A DNA stretch of 64,000 nt from Nocardiopsis terrae (GCF_014651695.1 NZ_BMXJ01000005.1:511415-575414); one strand, 5' to 3'. Numbered from the stretch's first letter, positions 1 to 11,332 are shown. Made by a program: numbers and translations. Notes: generated by a model from the sequence alone, not told the origin.

Positions 1-59
1 GGACCAGCACCCCACAGACCTCACACACGTCACCGAAGCACCACGAAGGGACACACACC

Positions 60-1253
60 ATGAGCGACTCCCAGCGCAGGGCCGCCGCCCCCGACCCCCT
101 CGACTTCCTGGCGGTGGACGCCGAACTGTCCGACACCGAACGCGACGTCCGTGACGCCGTCCGCGCGTTCTCCTCCCGTGAGCTCCTGCCGAACGTCGCC
201 GACTGGTTCGAGGCCGGGACCATCCCCGACCCGCGCGGCCTCGCCAAGGCCTTCGGCGACCTGGGGGTTCTCGGCATGCACCTGGAGGGGTACGGTTGCG
301 GCGGCTCCAGCGCGGTCGCCTACGGTCTGGCCTGCCGGGAGCTGGAGGCGGTGGACTCGGGGCTGCGCAGCTTCGTCTCCGTGCAGGGCTCCCTGGCCAT
401 GGCGGCGATCCACAAGTTCGGTTCCGAGGAGCACAGGAACGAGTGGCTGCCGAGGATGGCCGCGGGCGAGGCGATCGGCTGCTTCGGCCTGACCGAGCCC
501 GACTCCGGCTCGGACCCGGGCTCGATGCGCACCCGTGCCCGCAGGGAGGGGTCGGACTGGGTCCTCAACGGCACCAAGATGTGGATCACCAACGGCTCGG
601 TGGCCGACGTCGCCGTGGTGTGGGCCGCCACCGAGGACGGCGTCCGCGGTTTCGTGGTGCCGACCGACACCCCGGGTTTCTCCGCGAACGTCATCCACCG
701 GAAGCTGTCGCTGCGCGCCTCGATCACCTCGGAGCTGGTGCTGGAGGACGTGCGCCTGCCGGCCGACGCCGTGATGCCCGGCTCCGGAGGCCTGGGTTCC
801 CCGCTCTCCTGCCTGAACGAGGCCCGCTACGGCATCGTGTGGGGCGCGGCGGGTGCGGCGCGCGCCTGTTACGAGGCCGCGCTGGACTACGCGCGGACCC
901 GTGAGCAGTTCGGACAGCCCATCGGCGGTTTCCAGCTCACCCAGCGCAAGCTCGCCGACATGGTGGTGGACGTCAACCACGCCAACATGGCGGCGCTGCG
1001 GATCGGTCGGCTGAAGGACGAGGGGGACTGCCACCACAACCACGTGAGCTTCGGCAAGTTCGCCAACGTGGCGGCGGCGCAGCGGGTGGCGCGGACGGCC
1101 CGCGGGATCCACGGCGCCAACGGGATCACGCTGGAGTACCCGGTGATGCGGCACATGGTGAACCTGGAGACGGTGGCCACCTACGAGGGCACCGAGGAGA
1201 TCCACGCGCTGAGCATCGGCCAGGCGGTGACGGGTATCTCCGCGTTCCGGTAG
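60..1253 (+). CDS. gcdH: Acyl-CoA dehydrogenase, glutaryl-CoA dehydrogenase-like
   Basis: A 397-residue flavoprotein of the acyl-CoA dehydrogenase family, expected to oxidise and decarboxylate glutaryl-CoA to crotonyl-CoA in the cytoplasm (lysine/tryptophan catabolism). The match to glutaryl-CoA dehydrogenase rests on LRSFVSVQGSLAM around Arg103, where this subfamily has a substrate-binding Arg, the flavin-contacting CFGLTEPDSGSDPGSM segment near residue 140, and the C-terminal TYEGTEEIHALSIG motif with Glu376 at the catalytic-base position. Length is normal and the ATG follows a GAAGGG ribosome site. Another acyl-CoA substrate cannot be excluded. The flanking deazaflavin protein 17 bp downstream may be co-transcribed. 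Confidence 0.88.
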   Translation: MSDSQRRAAAPDPLDFLAVDAELSDTERDVRDAVRAFSSRELLPNVADWFEAGTIPDPRGLAKAFGDLGVLGMHLEGYGCGGSSAVAYGLACRELEAVDSGLRSFVSVQGSLAMAAIHKFGSEEHRNEWLPRMAAGEAIGCFGLTEPDSGSDPGSMRTRARREGSDWVLNGTKMWITNGSVADVAVVWAATEDGVRGFVVPTDTPGFSANVIHRKLSLRASITSELVLEDVRLPADAVMPGSGGLGSPLSCLNEARYGIVWGAAGAARACYEAALDYARTREQFGQPIGGFQLTQRKLADMVVDVNHANMAALRIGRLKDEGDCHHNHVSFGKFANVAAAQRVARTARGIHGANGITLEYPVMRHMVNLETVATYEGTEEIHALSIGQAVTGISAFR

Positions 1254-1270
1254 GAGGAGGCACGCCACGG

Positions 1271-1798
1271 GTGCCATCGAAGGCCGACAACCATCACAAT
1301 GGGAGCATCCGAGTGAGGGAGTTGCCGAAGATGGTGAACGAACCGACGAAGCGGTTCGAGATGACGAAGCTGCGGCGGACCGCCAACGCGTTCGTCAGCG
1401 GCTTCGTCAAGTACGGGGCCTGCCCGCCGGAGCTGCACCTGCTCACGACGCGCGGGCGCAAGTCCGGTTTCCTGCGCACCATCCCGCTCAGTGTCCTGGA
1501 CAGTGAGAGCGGCCGGTACCTGGTCTCCCCCTACGGGGAGGCCGACTGGGTGCGCAACCTGCGCAAGGACGGTTTCGCGACGCTGCGCCAGGGCGGCTGG
1601 ATCGAGCTGGTGAGCGTGCGCGAACTGGGTTCCGCCGAGGCGGCACCGCTGCTCAGGGAGTACCTGAACCACCCCAGGGCCGCGGTGGTCGGGCCGTACT
1701 TCGACGCCCCGCCGGAGGCACCGGACGAGGCGTTCGAGGCCGAGGCCGACCGGCACCCGGTGTTCCAGATCATGCGGTCCACGACGATCCGCCTCTGA
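1271..1798 (+). CDS. Nitroreductase-family deazaflavin (F420)-dependent protein
   Basis: A 175-residue protein resembling the Ddn/deazaflavin-dependent nitroreductase group (split beta-barrel, binding F420 or a related flavin). Typical pieces are the LLTTRGRKSGFLRTIPL strand-turn, the YLVSPYGEADWVRNLRKDG segment and GGWIELVSVREL. The GTG start follows AGGAGG by about 11 bases; an internal ATG at 1331 would shorten the N terminus by 20 residues and is a reasonable alternative. It lies 17 bp after the acyl-CoA dehydrogenase, suggesting one transcript. Substrate unknown. Confidence 0.82.
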   Translation: MPSKADNHHNGSIRVRELPKMVNEPTKRFEMTKLRRTANAFVSGFVKYGACPPELHLLTTRGRKSGFLRTIPLSVLDSESGRYLVSPYGEADWVRNLRKDGFATLRQGGWIELVSVRELGSAEAAPLLREYLNHPRAAVVGPYFDAPPEAPDEAFEAEADRHPVFQIMRSTTIRL

Positions 1799-1805
1799 AC
1801 CGGAT

Positions 1806-1873
1806 ACACGACGGGCCCCGGCTCACCCCGCGGGGGGCGCTTGAATCCGCCGCGGGCCGGGGCCCTGTCGTGT
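1806..1873. terminator. Bidirectional terminator hairpin between convergent genes
   Basis: Arms 1806-1822 (ACACGACGGGCCCCGGC) and 1856-1873 are inverted repeats that pair along 17 bases with one unpaired T. The hairpin sits exactly between the converging deazaflavin gene and GNAT gene. Confidence 0.7.
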
Positions 1874-1915
1874 GTCCGGACGGCGACCCGGGGCCGCCCG
1901 TCCCGTTCCTCCGTG

Positions 1916-2839
1916 TCAGCGGGCCGGCCGGGTGTACACGGTGCCGCGTTCGACGGTTTCGTAGCCGACCGTGGCGTAGGTCCTGGCCGGGGTCGGGTAG
2001 GCCTCGTCGGGTGAGGTGTTGATGAACACCCGGTCCCCGCCGCGCCGGGCGGTCAGGGTGCAGGCCTCCAGCGCCATGGCGCTGGCCAGGCCCTTGCGCC
2101 GGTGTTCGGGGACCACGCCGAGGGGTTCGATCTCGGAACAGCGGTTCCTCGGATCCCACCACACGACGCAGCAGGCCGCCAGTGAGCCGTCCGGGGCCTC
2201 GACCACGAGGTCGAGTTCACGGTCGTACAGCAGCCCGGCGCGGGTGCTGTCGTAGCGCTCCCGGCTGAAGCGGCTGGTCAGGTCCGGATCGACCTGGCCC
2301 ACACGCTCCGGCCAGGGCAGGTCGGCGGGTTTCCAGGCGGTCCGGTGGCACTCCACCCGGGCCTCATGCTCACCCTCGCGCACCGGGCGGAGCCGGTAGC
2401 CCTCCGGCAGGACGACGTCCTCCTCGGTGGCGGCCCGGCACATCCACTCACCGAAGACGTTCTCCTCCGCCACGGCGAAACCGGTCCTCTCCGCGAGCGA
2501 GCGGAGTTCGTCGTCGCCGTCGAGGACCAGCAGGTCCACGGCGGCGCCACCGACCCGGGCCATCGCCCGGTCCAGGAGCGCGGACCCGGCCCCGGGGTCG
2601 GCGGAGGCGCCCTGGAGGGTGATCTGGCTCCGGGGGAAGAGGACGTTGGGCTCCTCGGCCGCGGCCCAGGCCACGGGTTCACCGCCGCGGTGGGCCAGGA
2701 GCGTGTTGTCGGATGAGAGCTGCCCGGTGGCCAGCTGCCAGCCGAGCCCGCCGGGGTGCGGGCTCAGCGGCCAGAGCCGTTGGGCGAGCAGTTCCAGGGG
2801 ACGACTGTCCCTGACCCGGAGGGGGTGGAGTTCGAGCAC
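1916..2839 (-). CDS. GNAT family N-acetyltransferase
   Basis: A protein of about 307 residues with a C-terminal GNAT acetyltransferase fold. The acetyl-CoA-binding segment is LGVVPEHRRKGLASAMALEA (a V-x-x-x-x-R-x-x-G-x-A pattern), preceded by AACCVVWWDP and followed by the strand FINTSPDEAYP. The N-terminal half (about 150 residues) is less conserved and may be a second, degenerate GNAT repeat. The GTG start was chosen because AGAAGGCAGG lies just upstream; the open frame continues further upstream but without a ribosome site and with non-coding composition. Substrate unknown. Confidence 0.8.
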   Translation of the reverse strand: MLELHPLRVRDSRPLELLAQRLWPLSPHPGGLGWQLATGQLSSDNTLLAHRGGEPVAWAAAEEPNVLFPRSQITLQGASADPGAGSALLDRAMARVGGAAVDLLVLDGDDELRSLAERTGFAVAEENVFGEWMCRAATEEDVVLPEGYRLRPVREGEHEARVECHRTAWKPADLPWPERVGQVDPDLTSRFSRERYDSTRAGLLYDRELDLVVEAPDGSLAACCVVWWDPRNRCSEIEPLGVVPEHRRKGLASAMALEACTLTARRGGDRVFINTSPDEAYPTPARTYATVGYETVERGTVYTRPAR

Positions 2840-2990
2840 GGAGACCTGCCTTCTCTCGGGATCCCGGCAGACGCACACTAACCGCCACCGATCCGGGCGT
2901 ACCACTGGTTTTCCGGCACACGCTGCCCCGACGGGACACGGTGGTAACTTCCTTGCGTAACGCCCTCCACACAGAAAGCGTGCGCCCCCC

Positions 2991-3206
2991 ATGTCCGAGA
3001 AGAACAGCAGAGTCAACAGCTACATGGCCGTCACCGGGCTGTTCTGTGCCCTGGTCGCGATCATTTCAGCCGTCGACCCGGTCCCGGCCCTGCGGACTCC
3101 GATGCTGATCGCCTGCGTAATCGTCTTCGCAGCCATGGCCTTCCTGCTGGGCAAGGAGGCCAAGGCGCAGAAGAAACCCGAGAAGGGGGCCGACCGGCAG
3201 AGCTGA
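2991..3206 (+). CDS. Small two-helix membrane protein
   Basis: A 71-residue protein with two hydrophobic segments (about residues 12-28 and 37-54) and a lysine-rich cytoplasmic tail (GKEAKAQKKPEKGADRQ). No recognised domain. It is divergent from the GNAT gene and convergent with the NmrA-like gene; a weak GCCCGG/CCGGGC hairpin at 3213-3233 follows the stop. Hydrophobic pattern and codon use support a real gene, but its role is unknown. Confidence 0.7.
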   Translation: MSEKNSRVNSYMAVTGLFCALVAIISAVDPVPALRTPMLIACVIVFAAMAFLLGKEAKAQKKPEKGADRQS

Positions 3207-3241
3207 GAACCGGCCCGGAGCGGTGACCGGGCCCGGGAGGC

Positions 3242-3991
3242 TCATTCCGCCTGGGCGGCGAGCCAGTCCTCGAACGAGGTCGGGGCCACCTCGGCGTCCG
3301 CGGCGGGCAGGAGCACGTTGCCGGCCATGGCGGCATCGAAGATCCCGTTCTCCCAGGTCGGCACGAGTTCGACCCGGTGACCGCGGACCGCGTGGGTGCG
3401 TCGGGCCATGTCGACCAGGTCCTGGGGGCCGGGCCCGGTCACGTCCCGGTGCCGCCCCAGGGGCTCGCCTGCGGCGACGCGCACCAGGATGTCCGCGACG
3501 TCCTCGGGGGCGATGGGCCGCACCAGCAGCGGAGCGATCCTGGCGACACCGTCGGTCTCGGTCCAGGAGGCGACCATGGCCGCGAAGTCGTGGAACTGGG
3601 TGGCCGGGACGATCGTGTGGGGAACCGGCCCCGCCTCGACCGCGGCCTCCTGCGCACGCTTGCCCGCGTAGTGGGGGTTCCCCTTGACCCTGTCCACGGC
3701 GGCGATCGACAGCACGACGTGATGACCCACCCCGGCCCGCTGTCCCGCGGCCATCAGGCGCTCGGTGGCGGTCGTGAAGAAACGGACGTTCCCGGCTTCC
3801 TCCCCCGACGTGCAGTTCAGGACGTCGATCACCGCGTCGACCCCGGTCAGGGCCTCGTCCAGCCCCTGCCCGGTGAGTACGTCCACGCCGTGGCCGCGAC
3901 TGATCGCGACGGCGTCGTGACCGCCCCCGCGCAGAGCCGCCAGTGTCAGGGCCCCGATCCGGCCCGTGGCTCCGACCACCGCAACACGCAT
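3242..3991 (-). CDS. NmrA-like NAD(P)-binding atypical short-chain dehydrogenase
   Basis: A 249-residue Rossmann-fold protein of the NmrA/atypical SDR group. The dinucleotide-binding loop GATGRIG is at residues 7-13, and the canonical YxxxK catalytic pair is not evident, as expected for sensor-type members. It is transcribed divergently from the Rrf2 regulator at 4060 across a 68-bp gap holding a 25-bp imperfect inverted repeat. The same arrangement (RsrR next to an NmrA-family gene) is known from Streptomyces venezuelae, where that gene is the main RsrR target. A role in NAD(P)H/redox sensing is inferred from that parallel. Confidence 0.85.
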   Translation of the reverse strand: MRVAVVGATGRIGALTLAALRGGGHDAVAISRGHGVDVLTGQGLDEALTGVDAVIDVLNCTSGEEAGNVRFFTTATERLMAAGQRAGVGHHVVLSIAAVDRVKGNPHYAGKRAQEAAVEAGPVPHTIVPATQFHDFAAMVASWTETDGVARIAPLLVRPIAPEDVADILVRVAAGEPLGRHRDVTGPGPQDLVDMARRTHAVRGHRVELVPTWENGIFDAAMAGNVLLPAADAEVAPTSFEDWLAAQAE

Positions 3992-4009
3992 ACGCCGACC
4001 TTCCGATCA

Positions 4010-4034
4010 ATTATGGATATCAGGGATCCACAAT
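4010..4034. promoter_or_regulatory. Candidate Rrf2/RsrR operator, 11-3-11 inverted repeat
   Basis: Half-sites ATTATGGATAT (4010-4020) and GGATCCACAAT (4024-4034) are separated by CAG. The reverse complement of the second is ATTGTGGATCC, identical to the first at 8 of 11 positions, with the core TGGAT/ATCCA perfect. The 11-3-11 spacing equals the layout reported for full RsrR sites. The repeat lies between the divergent NmrA-like and Rrf2 genes. Confidence 0.65.
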
Positions 4035-4059
4035 AGCGCTAATCGGATAGACTGGACAG

Positions 4060-4536
4060 GTGAAACTTCCCGAGAGTTCCGAGTGGGCGCTGCACTGCGC
4101 CGCCTCCCTGGCCCAGCTCGCCCCGGAGGACACCGTCGGTACGCGCCGCCTCGCCGAGCACTTCGGGGTCCCCGCCCCCTACCTGGCCAAGCAACTCGCG
4201 CACCTGGTCCGCGGTGGTGTGCTGGCCGGGACCACGGGGCCGCGGGGCGGCTTCCGGCTCGCCCGTCCGGCCTCCCGGATCACGGTGCTCGACGTCATCG
4301 AGGCGGTCGACGGCGCCGCCGACCCGTACCGGTGCCGCGAGATCCGGCAGCAGGGACGCGGGGCCCTGCCCGAGGAGGACTGCCGGGAACCGTGCGTCCT
4401 GGCCGTGACGATGCGCCGGGCCCACCAGGCGTGGCGGTCCAGCCTGGCCGCGGTCACCCTGGCGGACGTCGTCGGCACCCTCGCGCCGGGTGTCCCCGAC
4501 CGCACCCGACGGCTGCTCACCGGGGCCGAGGGCTGA
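4060..4536 (+). CDS. rsrR: Rrf2-family [2Fe-2S] regulator, RsrR type
   Basis: A 158-residue winged-helix repressor. Glu8 and His12 in the N-terminal SSEWALHCAAS segment match the non-cysteine cluster ligands described for RsrR, and three cysteines (92, 108, 112) lie in the loop where Rrf2 regulators bind iron-sulphur clusters; the Cys spacing differs from IscR and NsrR. The winged helix spans about residues 20-70 (RRLAEHFGVPAPYLAKQLAH; GPRGGFRLAR). It probably represses itself and the divergent NmrA-like gene through the 4010-4034 repeat, responding to redox cycling of the cluster. The assignment rests on ligand residues plus gene context. Confidence 0.8.
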   Translation: MKLPESSEWALHCAASLAQLAPEDTVGTRRLAEHFGVPAPYLAKQLAHLVRGGVLAGTTGPRGGFRLARPASRITVLDVIEAVDGAADPYRCREIRQQGRGALPEEDCREPCVLAVTMRRAHQAWRSSLAAVTLADVVGTLAPGVPDRTRRLLTGAEG

Positions 4537-4601
4537 CGCCTCCGCCGTCAGCGGCCGGGCGCGGCTGCTGCACGACCGCGACCGGGACCCGGTCGGCCTC
4601 C

Positions 4602-7118
<2,517 letters not shown>

Positions 7119-7424
7119 GCCTACCTCCCGCGGATCCGCCCGGTGGAGCCGACGTGACCGTCCGGCTCGCCTCCGGTGCACGTGCGTGTCATCAGGGCCA
7201 GTCGTCGACGCGGCCGCCGCGGTCACCTCTCCCACCAGTCTAGTGGGACCGCCCCCACCTGCGCGGGGAGCGATCCGGCCCCCTCGTGTCCCCTGGTACC
7301 GACTCGGAGGTACACGCAGTGACACAGGTCACCAGGTACGTCACACCGAGTGCTGGAGTACGTCAACAAGGACGGCCTGTCGCGGTATTCCCCGCGGGGT
7401 GCGACAGGCGCGGCGAGTTCGGCC

Positions 7425-7985
7425 TCAGACCGAAAGGAGGGTGTGCAGCTCCACGTCGGGCATCTTCCCGCGCCCCTGAAGCGCGGAGAGCTCCATCAGG
7501 ACGGAGAATCCCACGACCGTACCACCCGCCTTGCGGACCAGTTCCACCGCGGCCCTGCCGGTGCCGCCGGTCGCGAGGACGTCGTCGACGACGAGCACAC
7601 GGCTGCCCGGGGTGATCGCGTCGGCGTGGATCTCGACGGTCGCGGTGCCGTACTCCAGATCATAGGCCTGGTCGATGATGTCCGAGGGCAGTTTCCCGGC
7701 TTTGCGTGCCGGGACGAAACCCGCGCCCAGCGCCATGGCGACGGGTGCTCCGAAGATGAACCCCCGAGCCTCCAACCCGACGACGTGGTCGATCCCGGCT
7801 CCCCGGAAGGGCGCGGCGAGCCCGCGCACCGTGGCCGCGAGGGCCTCCGGCTCGTTGAGCAGCGGCGTGATGTCCTTGAACAGGATTCCCGGCTGCGGGA
7901 AGTCCGGGATGTCGCGGATGCTCGCCTCGATGAGGGCGAGCTCGGCGGTGTCCGGGACGTCCGGGACCGCGGTGTCGTTGGGCAT
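7425..7985 (-). CDS. apt: Adenine phosphoribosyltransferase
   Basis: A 186-residue purine-salvage enzyme converting adenine and PRPP to AMP. The PRPP-binding motif VLVVDDVLATGGTGRAAV and the type I PRTase segments PGILFKDITPLL and GLEARGFIFGAPVA are intact. ATG preceded by AGAAGG. It sits between yajC and rel; in many actinobacteria secD and secF lie between yajC and apt, but here only 125 bp separate the two, filled by a 13-bp-stem hairpin. Confidence 0.94.
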   Translation of the reverse strand: MPNDTAVPDVPDTAELALIEASIRDIPDFPQPGILFKDITPLLNEPEALAATVRGLAAPFRGAGIDHVVGLEARGFIFGAPVAMALGAGFVPARKAGKLPSDIIDQAYDLEYGTATVEIHADAITPGSRVLVVDDVLATGGTGRAAVELVRKAGGTVVGFSVLMELSALQGRGKMPDVELHTLLSV

Positions 7986-8048
7986 GGCTGGCGGGGCCTT
8001 CTTCTGGTGGTTCGATCGGCTGTGCTGTTCGGCCGGGGCCGAGAACAG

Positions 8049-8079
8049 CGGTACCGGCCCCGGGTGGGGGCCGGTACCG
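8049..8079 (-). terminator. Perfect 13-bp-stem hairpin between yajC and apt
   Basis: CGGTACCGGCCCC (8049-8061) and GGGGCCGGTACCG (8067-8079) pair perfectly around a 5-base loop. It lies just downstream of the yajC stop and 64 bp before the apt start, so it can end or attenuate the ruv-yajC transcript. It occupies the position where secDF would be expected. Confidence 0.7.
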
Positions 8080-8110
8080 AAGTCTGTGGTGCGCCGGGGG
8101 GCGGCCGGGG

Positions 8111-8476
8111 TCAGCCCTTGGGCTTGTCGTCGTCGCCGAAGTCGGGACGGTCCTCGACCGGGGTGTCGTCGGCGGCGGGGGTGATGACCTCCCCGACGCC
8201 GGCCTTGAGCATCCGGATACGGGTGCCGGGGGAGATCTCCAGCAGTACGTCCTGCTCGTGGATCTCGACCACCGTGGCGAAGATACCCGCCTTGGTCATG
8301 ACCTCGACCCCGGGCTGCAGGGAGCTCTGCATCTGCGTCTCCTGCTGGCGGCGCTTCTGGTTCGGGCGCCAGAACAGGAGCCAGAAGACCAGGAGGATCA
8401 GCACGAACGGGAGCATCATGCCGATGAGGCTGCCCTCTCCCTGGGCAGCGTCGGCGAGAATGTAAGTGCCCTGCAC
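8111..8476 (-). CDS. yajC: Preprotein translocase subunit YajC
   Basis: A 121-residue inner-membrane protein that associates with SecDF-YidC. It has one transmembrane helix (GMMLPFVLILLVFWLLFW, about residues 18-36) followed by the family RPNQKRRQQE motif and a soluble domain (GVEVMTKAGIFATVVEI; DVLLEISPGTRIRML), then an acidic tail. The GTG start follows GGAAGG. Its usual partners secD and secF are missing from this locus. Confidence 0.93.
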   Translation of the reverse strand: MQGTYILADAAQGEGSLIGMMLPFVLILLVFWLLFWRPNQKRRQQETQMQSSLQPGVEVMTKAGIFATVVEIHEQDVLLEISPGTRIRMLKAGVGEVITPAADDTPVEDRPDFGDDDKPKG

Positions 8477-8801
8477 GGGGGCGTCCTTCCTGACGTTTCC
8501 TGTGGCCGACGTCTGTCGGCTCGGACACCGCGACGACCACCTTCTCAGGCAGCTCCGGCCAGGCGGCCGGAAGCGTACCCGGTGGGTACAACGCGCGGGG
8601 GCACGAACTCGTTCCGCCGGCGTCGGACGACACCATACGAGGCTGTTGCCCCGCTTTGGCTGTGTTCGTCACAGTTTACGTGGCGCTGGTCACCACTACC
8701 CCACCGGCAGAGATCAGGGGGCTAACGGTTCGGCCCCGGTTCACGCGCACGCGCTTCATTGTGCCCGGGCCGGAGCCCTCTGTGAAGGCTCCGCGCCCCG
8801 T

Positions 8802-9923
8802 TCAGGGGCTGTTCTCGCCCTGCTCCCCGTCGGCCTGCCGACCGTTTCCACGGCCGCCGTTGTTACCCGCGGAGGAGCCCGGGTTCCTGCCGGAGGCGCC
8901 CATGGCGGCCCCGAAGGCGGCGTCGGGCGGCGGGGTGAGGCCCATGTGGGTCCAGGCCATCGGCGTGGCGACCCGGCCGCGCGGTGTGCGGGCGAGGAAG
9001 CCGGAGCGGACCAGGAAGGGTTCGGCGACGACCTCCACGGTCTCGGCCTCCTCCCCCACGGACACCGCCAGCGTGGACAGGCCGACCGGTCCGCCGCGGA
9101 AACGGTTCAGGAGCACGTCCAGGATGGCCCGGTCCAGGCGGTCCAGACCCAGGGGGTCCACCTCGTACAGCTCCAGGGCGGCCCGGGCGTTGGCCAGCGT
9201 CAGGCGGCCGTCCCCGCGGACCTCGGCGTAGTCGCGCACGCGGCGCAGGAGCCGGTTGGCGATACGGGGTGTGCCCCGGGAACGGCCCGCGATCTCGCCG
9301 GCGGCCGCCGCCTCCAGCGGCGCCCCGAGGAGCCCGGCGGAACGGTGCAGGATCTGCTCCAGCTCGGCGGGCTCGTAGAAGTCCATGTGCGCGGTGAAAC
9401 CGAAGCGGTCGCGCAGCGGCGCCGGGAGCATGCCGGCCCTGGTGGTCGCGCCGACCAGGGTGAACGGGGCGATGTCGAGCGGGATCGCGGTGGCCCCGGG
9501 CCCCTTGCCGACGATGACGTCGACCCGGAAGTCCTCCATCGCGACGTAGAGCATCTCCTCGGCCGGGCGGGCCATCCGGTGGATCTCGTCGAGGAAGAGG
9601 ACCTCCCCCTCCTGGAGGGTGGAGAGCACGGCGGCCAGGTCGCCGGAGCGTTCGATCGCGGGCCCGGAGGTGATCCGCAGGGGCGCACCGAGTTCGGCGG
9701 CGATGATCATGGCCAGGGTGGTCTTGCCCAGGCCGGGCCCGCCGGACATGAGGATGTGGTCCGGGGCGCGGTTGCGCCGCTGGGCGCTGTGCAGGACCAG
9801 GGAGAGCTGTTCGCGCACCCGGTGCTGGCCGACGAACTCGCTCAGGGCCTTGGGGCGCAGCGCCCCCTCGATCTGGTGTTCCTCAACGTCGGCCTCGGGT
9901 GAGACGGCGTCGCGCTCGTACAC
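8802..9923 (-). CDS. ruvB: Holliday junction branch-migration ATPase RuvB
   Basis: A 373-residue AAA+ motor that drives branch migration with RuvA. Walker [12 protein letters not shown] near residue 65, Walker [10 protein letters not shown], sensor 1 GATTRAGML and the C-terminal winged helix with TPRGR are intact. The start is GTG after GGAAAGGGG. It carries an extra C-terminal tail rich in Gly/Asn/Arg (about 25 residues) beyond the family core. Operon with ruvA (30 bp gap) and ruvC. Confidence 0.96.
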   Translation of the reverse strand: MYERDAVSPEADVEEHQIEGALRPKALSEFVGQHRVREQLSLVLHSAQRRNRAPDHILMSGGPGLGKTTLAMIIAAELGAPLRITSGPAIERSGDLAAVLSTLQEGEVLFLDEIHRMARPAEEMLYVAMEDFRVDVIVGKGPGATAIPLDIAPFTLVGATTRAGMLPAPLRDRFGFTAHMDFYEPAELEQILHRSAGLLGAPLEAAAAGEIAGRSRGTPRIANRLLRRVRDYAEVRGDGRLTLANARAALELYEVDPLGLDRLDRAILDVLLNRFRGGPVGLSTLAVSVGEEAETVEVVAEPFLVRSGFLARTPRGRVATPMAWTHMGLTPPPDAAFGAAMGASGRNPGSSAGNNGGRGNGRQADGEQGENSP

Positions 9924-9953
9924 GGGGCACCCCTTTCCTGTGTCCTGGGCGGT

Positions 9954-10571
9954 CTAGGCGCGGCTGAGCCTGCGCAGGGCGCTGCGCAGCAGGACGGTGA
10001 CGTCGCTGGTGTCCTCGGCCTCGGCTGCGACGGAGGACGCGGCGGCCTCCGCGTCCTTGGCGGACCAGCCGAGGTTGACCAGGCCGGAGACGACCTGCCC
10101 GCGCCAGGCCCCGTTGGGCTGGGCGCTGTCCGGGGCGTCGGCGGGCGGCAGGGTGCCCTCGTTCAGGGCTGGGGCGTCGAGCTTGCCGCGCAGTTCCAGG
10201 ACGATGCGCTGGGCGCCCTTCTTGCCGATGCCGGGCACCCTGGTCAGGGCCGCGGTGTCCTCGGTGGCCACGGCCTGGCGCAGACTGTCGGGGCTGTGCA
10301 CGGCGAGCATCGCCAGGGCGATGCGCGGGCCGATGCCGGAGGCGGTCTGGACCTGCTCGAAGAGGTTCTTCTCGTCGTCGTCGGCGAACCCGAAGAGGGT
10401 GAGGGACTCCTCGCGGACGACGAGGCTGGTGGCCACGGTGCCCTCCTCCCCCACGTGCAGGCGGGACAGGGCGGAGGGGGTGCACTGGACGGTCATGCCG
10501 ACCCCGCCGACGTCGATCACGGCGCTGCCCGCGCCGCGTGCGGCCACCCGGCCGGTGAGGAACGCGATCAT
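9954..10571 (-). CDS. ruvA: Holliday junction DNA-binding protein RuvA
   Basis: A 205-residue protein binding four-way junctions. The N-terminal OB fold begins MIAFLTGRVA; two helix-hairpin-helix motifs follow (GIGPRIALAMLA and VPGIGKKGAQRIVLEL), and a C-terminal UBA-like domain for RuvB contact (QVVSGLVNLGWSAKDAEAAA). ATG start. It is the middle gene of ruvC-ruvA-ruvB. Confidence 0.95.
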   Translation of the reverse strand: MIAFLTGRVAARGAGSAVIDVGGVGMTVQCTPSALSRLHVGEEGTVATSLVVREESLTLFGFADDDEKNLFEQVQTASGIGPRIALAMLAVHSPDSLRQAVATEDTAALTRVPGIGKKGAQRIVLELRGKLDAPALNEGTLPPADAPDSAQPNGAWRGQVVSGLVNLGWSAKDAEAAASSVAAEAEDTSDVTVLLRSALRRLSRA

Positions 10572-10659
10572 GTCGTATGGGCACCGGGAGGGGTGCCCGT
10601 CTCCTTCCTGGGGGCGGTACTGCTGGCTGTTTCTTCCCGTGCTGTCCGGTCCGGCGGGA

Positions 10660-11208
10660 TCAGCGGCCGCGCGCTCGGCGGGCCAGTTCCACCTTGCGGG
10701 CGAAGTCCTGTTGGGCCTGGGCGACCCGGGCCTGGGCCCCGCCCCGCCAGATGTGACAGATGGCCAGGGCCACAGCGTCCGCGGCGTCGGCCGGTTTCGG
10801 CGGCCCGTCGAGTCCGAGGATACGCGCCACCATGCTGCCGACCTGCTTCTTGTCGGCGCGGCCGTTGCCGGTGATGGCGGCCTTGGCCTCGCTGGGGGTG
10901 TGGGTGGCGACGGGCAGCCCGCGGCGGGCGGCGCACACCAGGGCGATACCGCTGGCCTGGGCGGTGCCCATCACGGTGCTGAGGTTGTGCTGGGCGAAGA
11001 CCCGCTCGACGGCGACGGCGTCGGGGTCGTACTCGTCCAGCCACTCCTCGATTCCGCGTTCGACGGCGACCAGGCGCTGCGGAAGCTCGGTGTCGGAGCT
11101 GGTGCGGATGGCGTCGGCGGCCAGGAGGCGCAGGGGACGGCCGATGGCCCCCTCGACGGCGCCGACACCGCAGCGGGTCAGCCCCGGATCGATTCCCAGC
11201 ACGCGCAC
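10660..11208 (-). CDS. ruvC: Holliday junction resolvase RuvC
   Basis: A 182-residue crossover junction endonuclease. [16 protein letters not shown] carries the first catalytic Asp; the acidic residue in [11 protein letters not shown] and the C-terminal [12 protein letters not shown] motif complete the active site. GTG start. A LexA box lies 23 bp upstream. First gene of the ruv operon; an unrelated plus-strand module starts on the other side of its promoter, separating it from yebC. Confidence 0.95.
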   Translation of the reverse strand: MRVLGIDPGLTRCGVGAVEGAIGRPLRLLAADAIRTSSDTELPQRLVAVERGIEEWLDEYDPDAVAVERVFAQHNLSTVMGTAQASGIALVCAARRGLPVATHTPSEAKAAITGNGRADKKQVGSMVARILGLDGPPKPADAADAVALAICHIWRGGAQARVAQAQQDFARKVELARRARGR

Positions 11209-11230
11209 GTCGCCACCCGACTCTCTTCTC

Positions 11231-11242
11231 GAACGTTCGTTC
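11231..11242. promoter_or_regulatory. LexA (SOS) box upstream of ruvC
   Basis: GAACGTTCGTTC fits the Gram-positive/actinobacterial LexA consensus GAAC-N4-GTTC and lies 23 bp upstream of the ruvC start codon. It would couple ruvCAB to DNA damage. It is also in the intergenic region shared with the NrtR-like regulator but about 140 bp from that start. Confidence 0.75.
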
Positions 11243-11332
11243 GCACCATGCTAGCGGTGGGTGGCGACGCGCCCCGTCGCCCGGCGAGGCGTGTTGGCCG
11301 GAGGGGGTGGACGGGAGGATACACCGGTGCTA

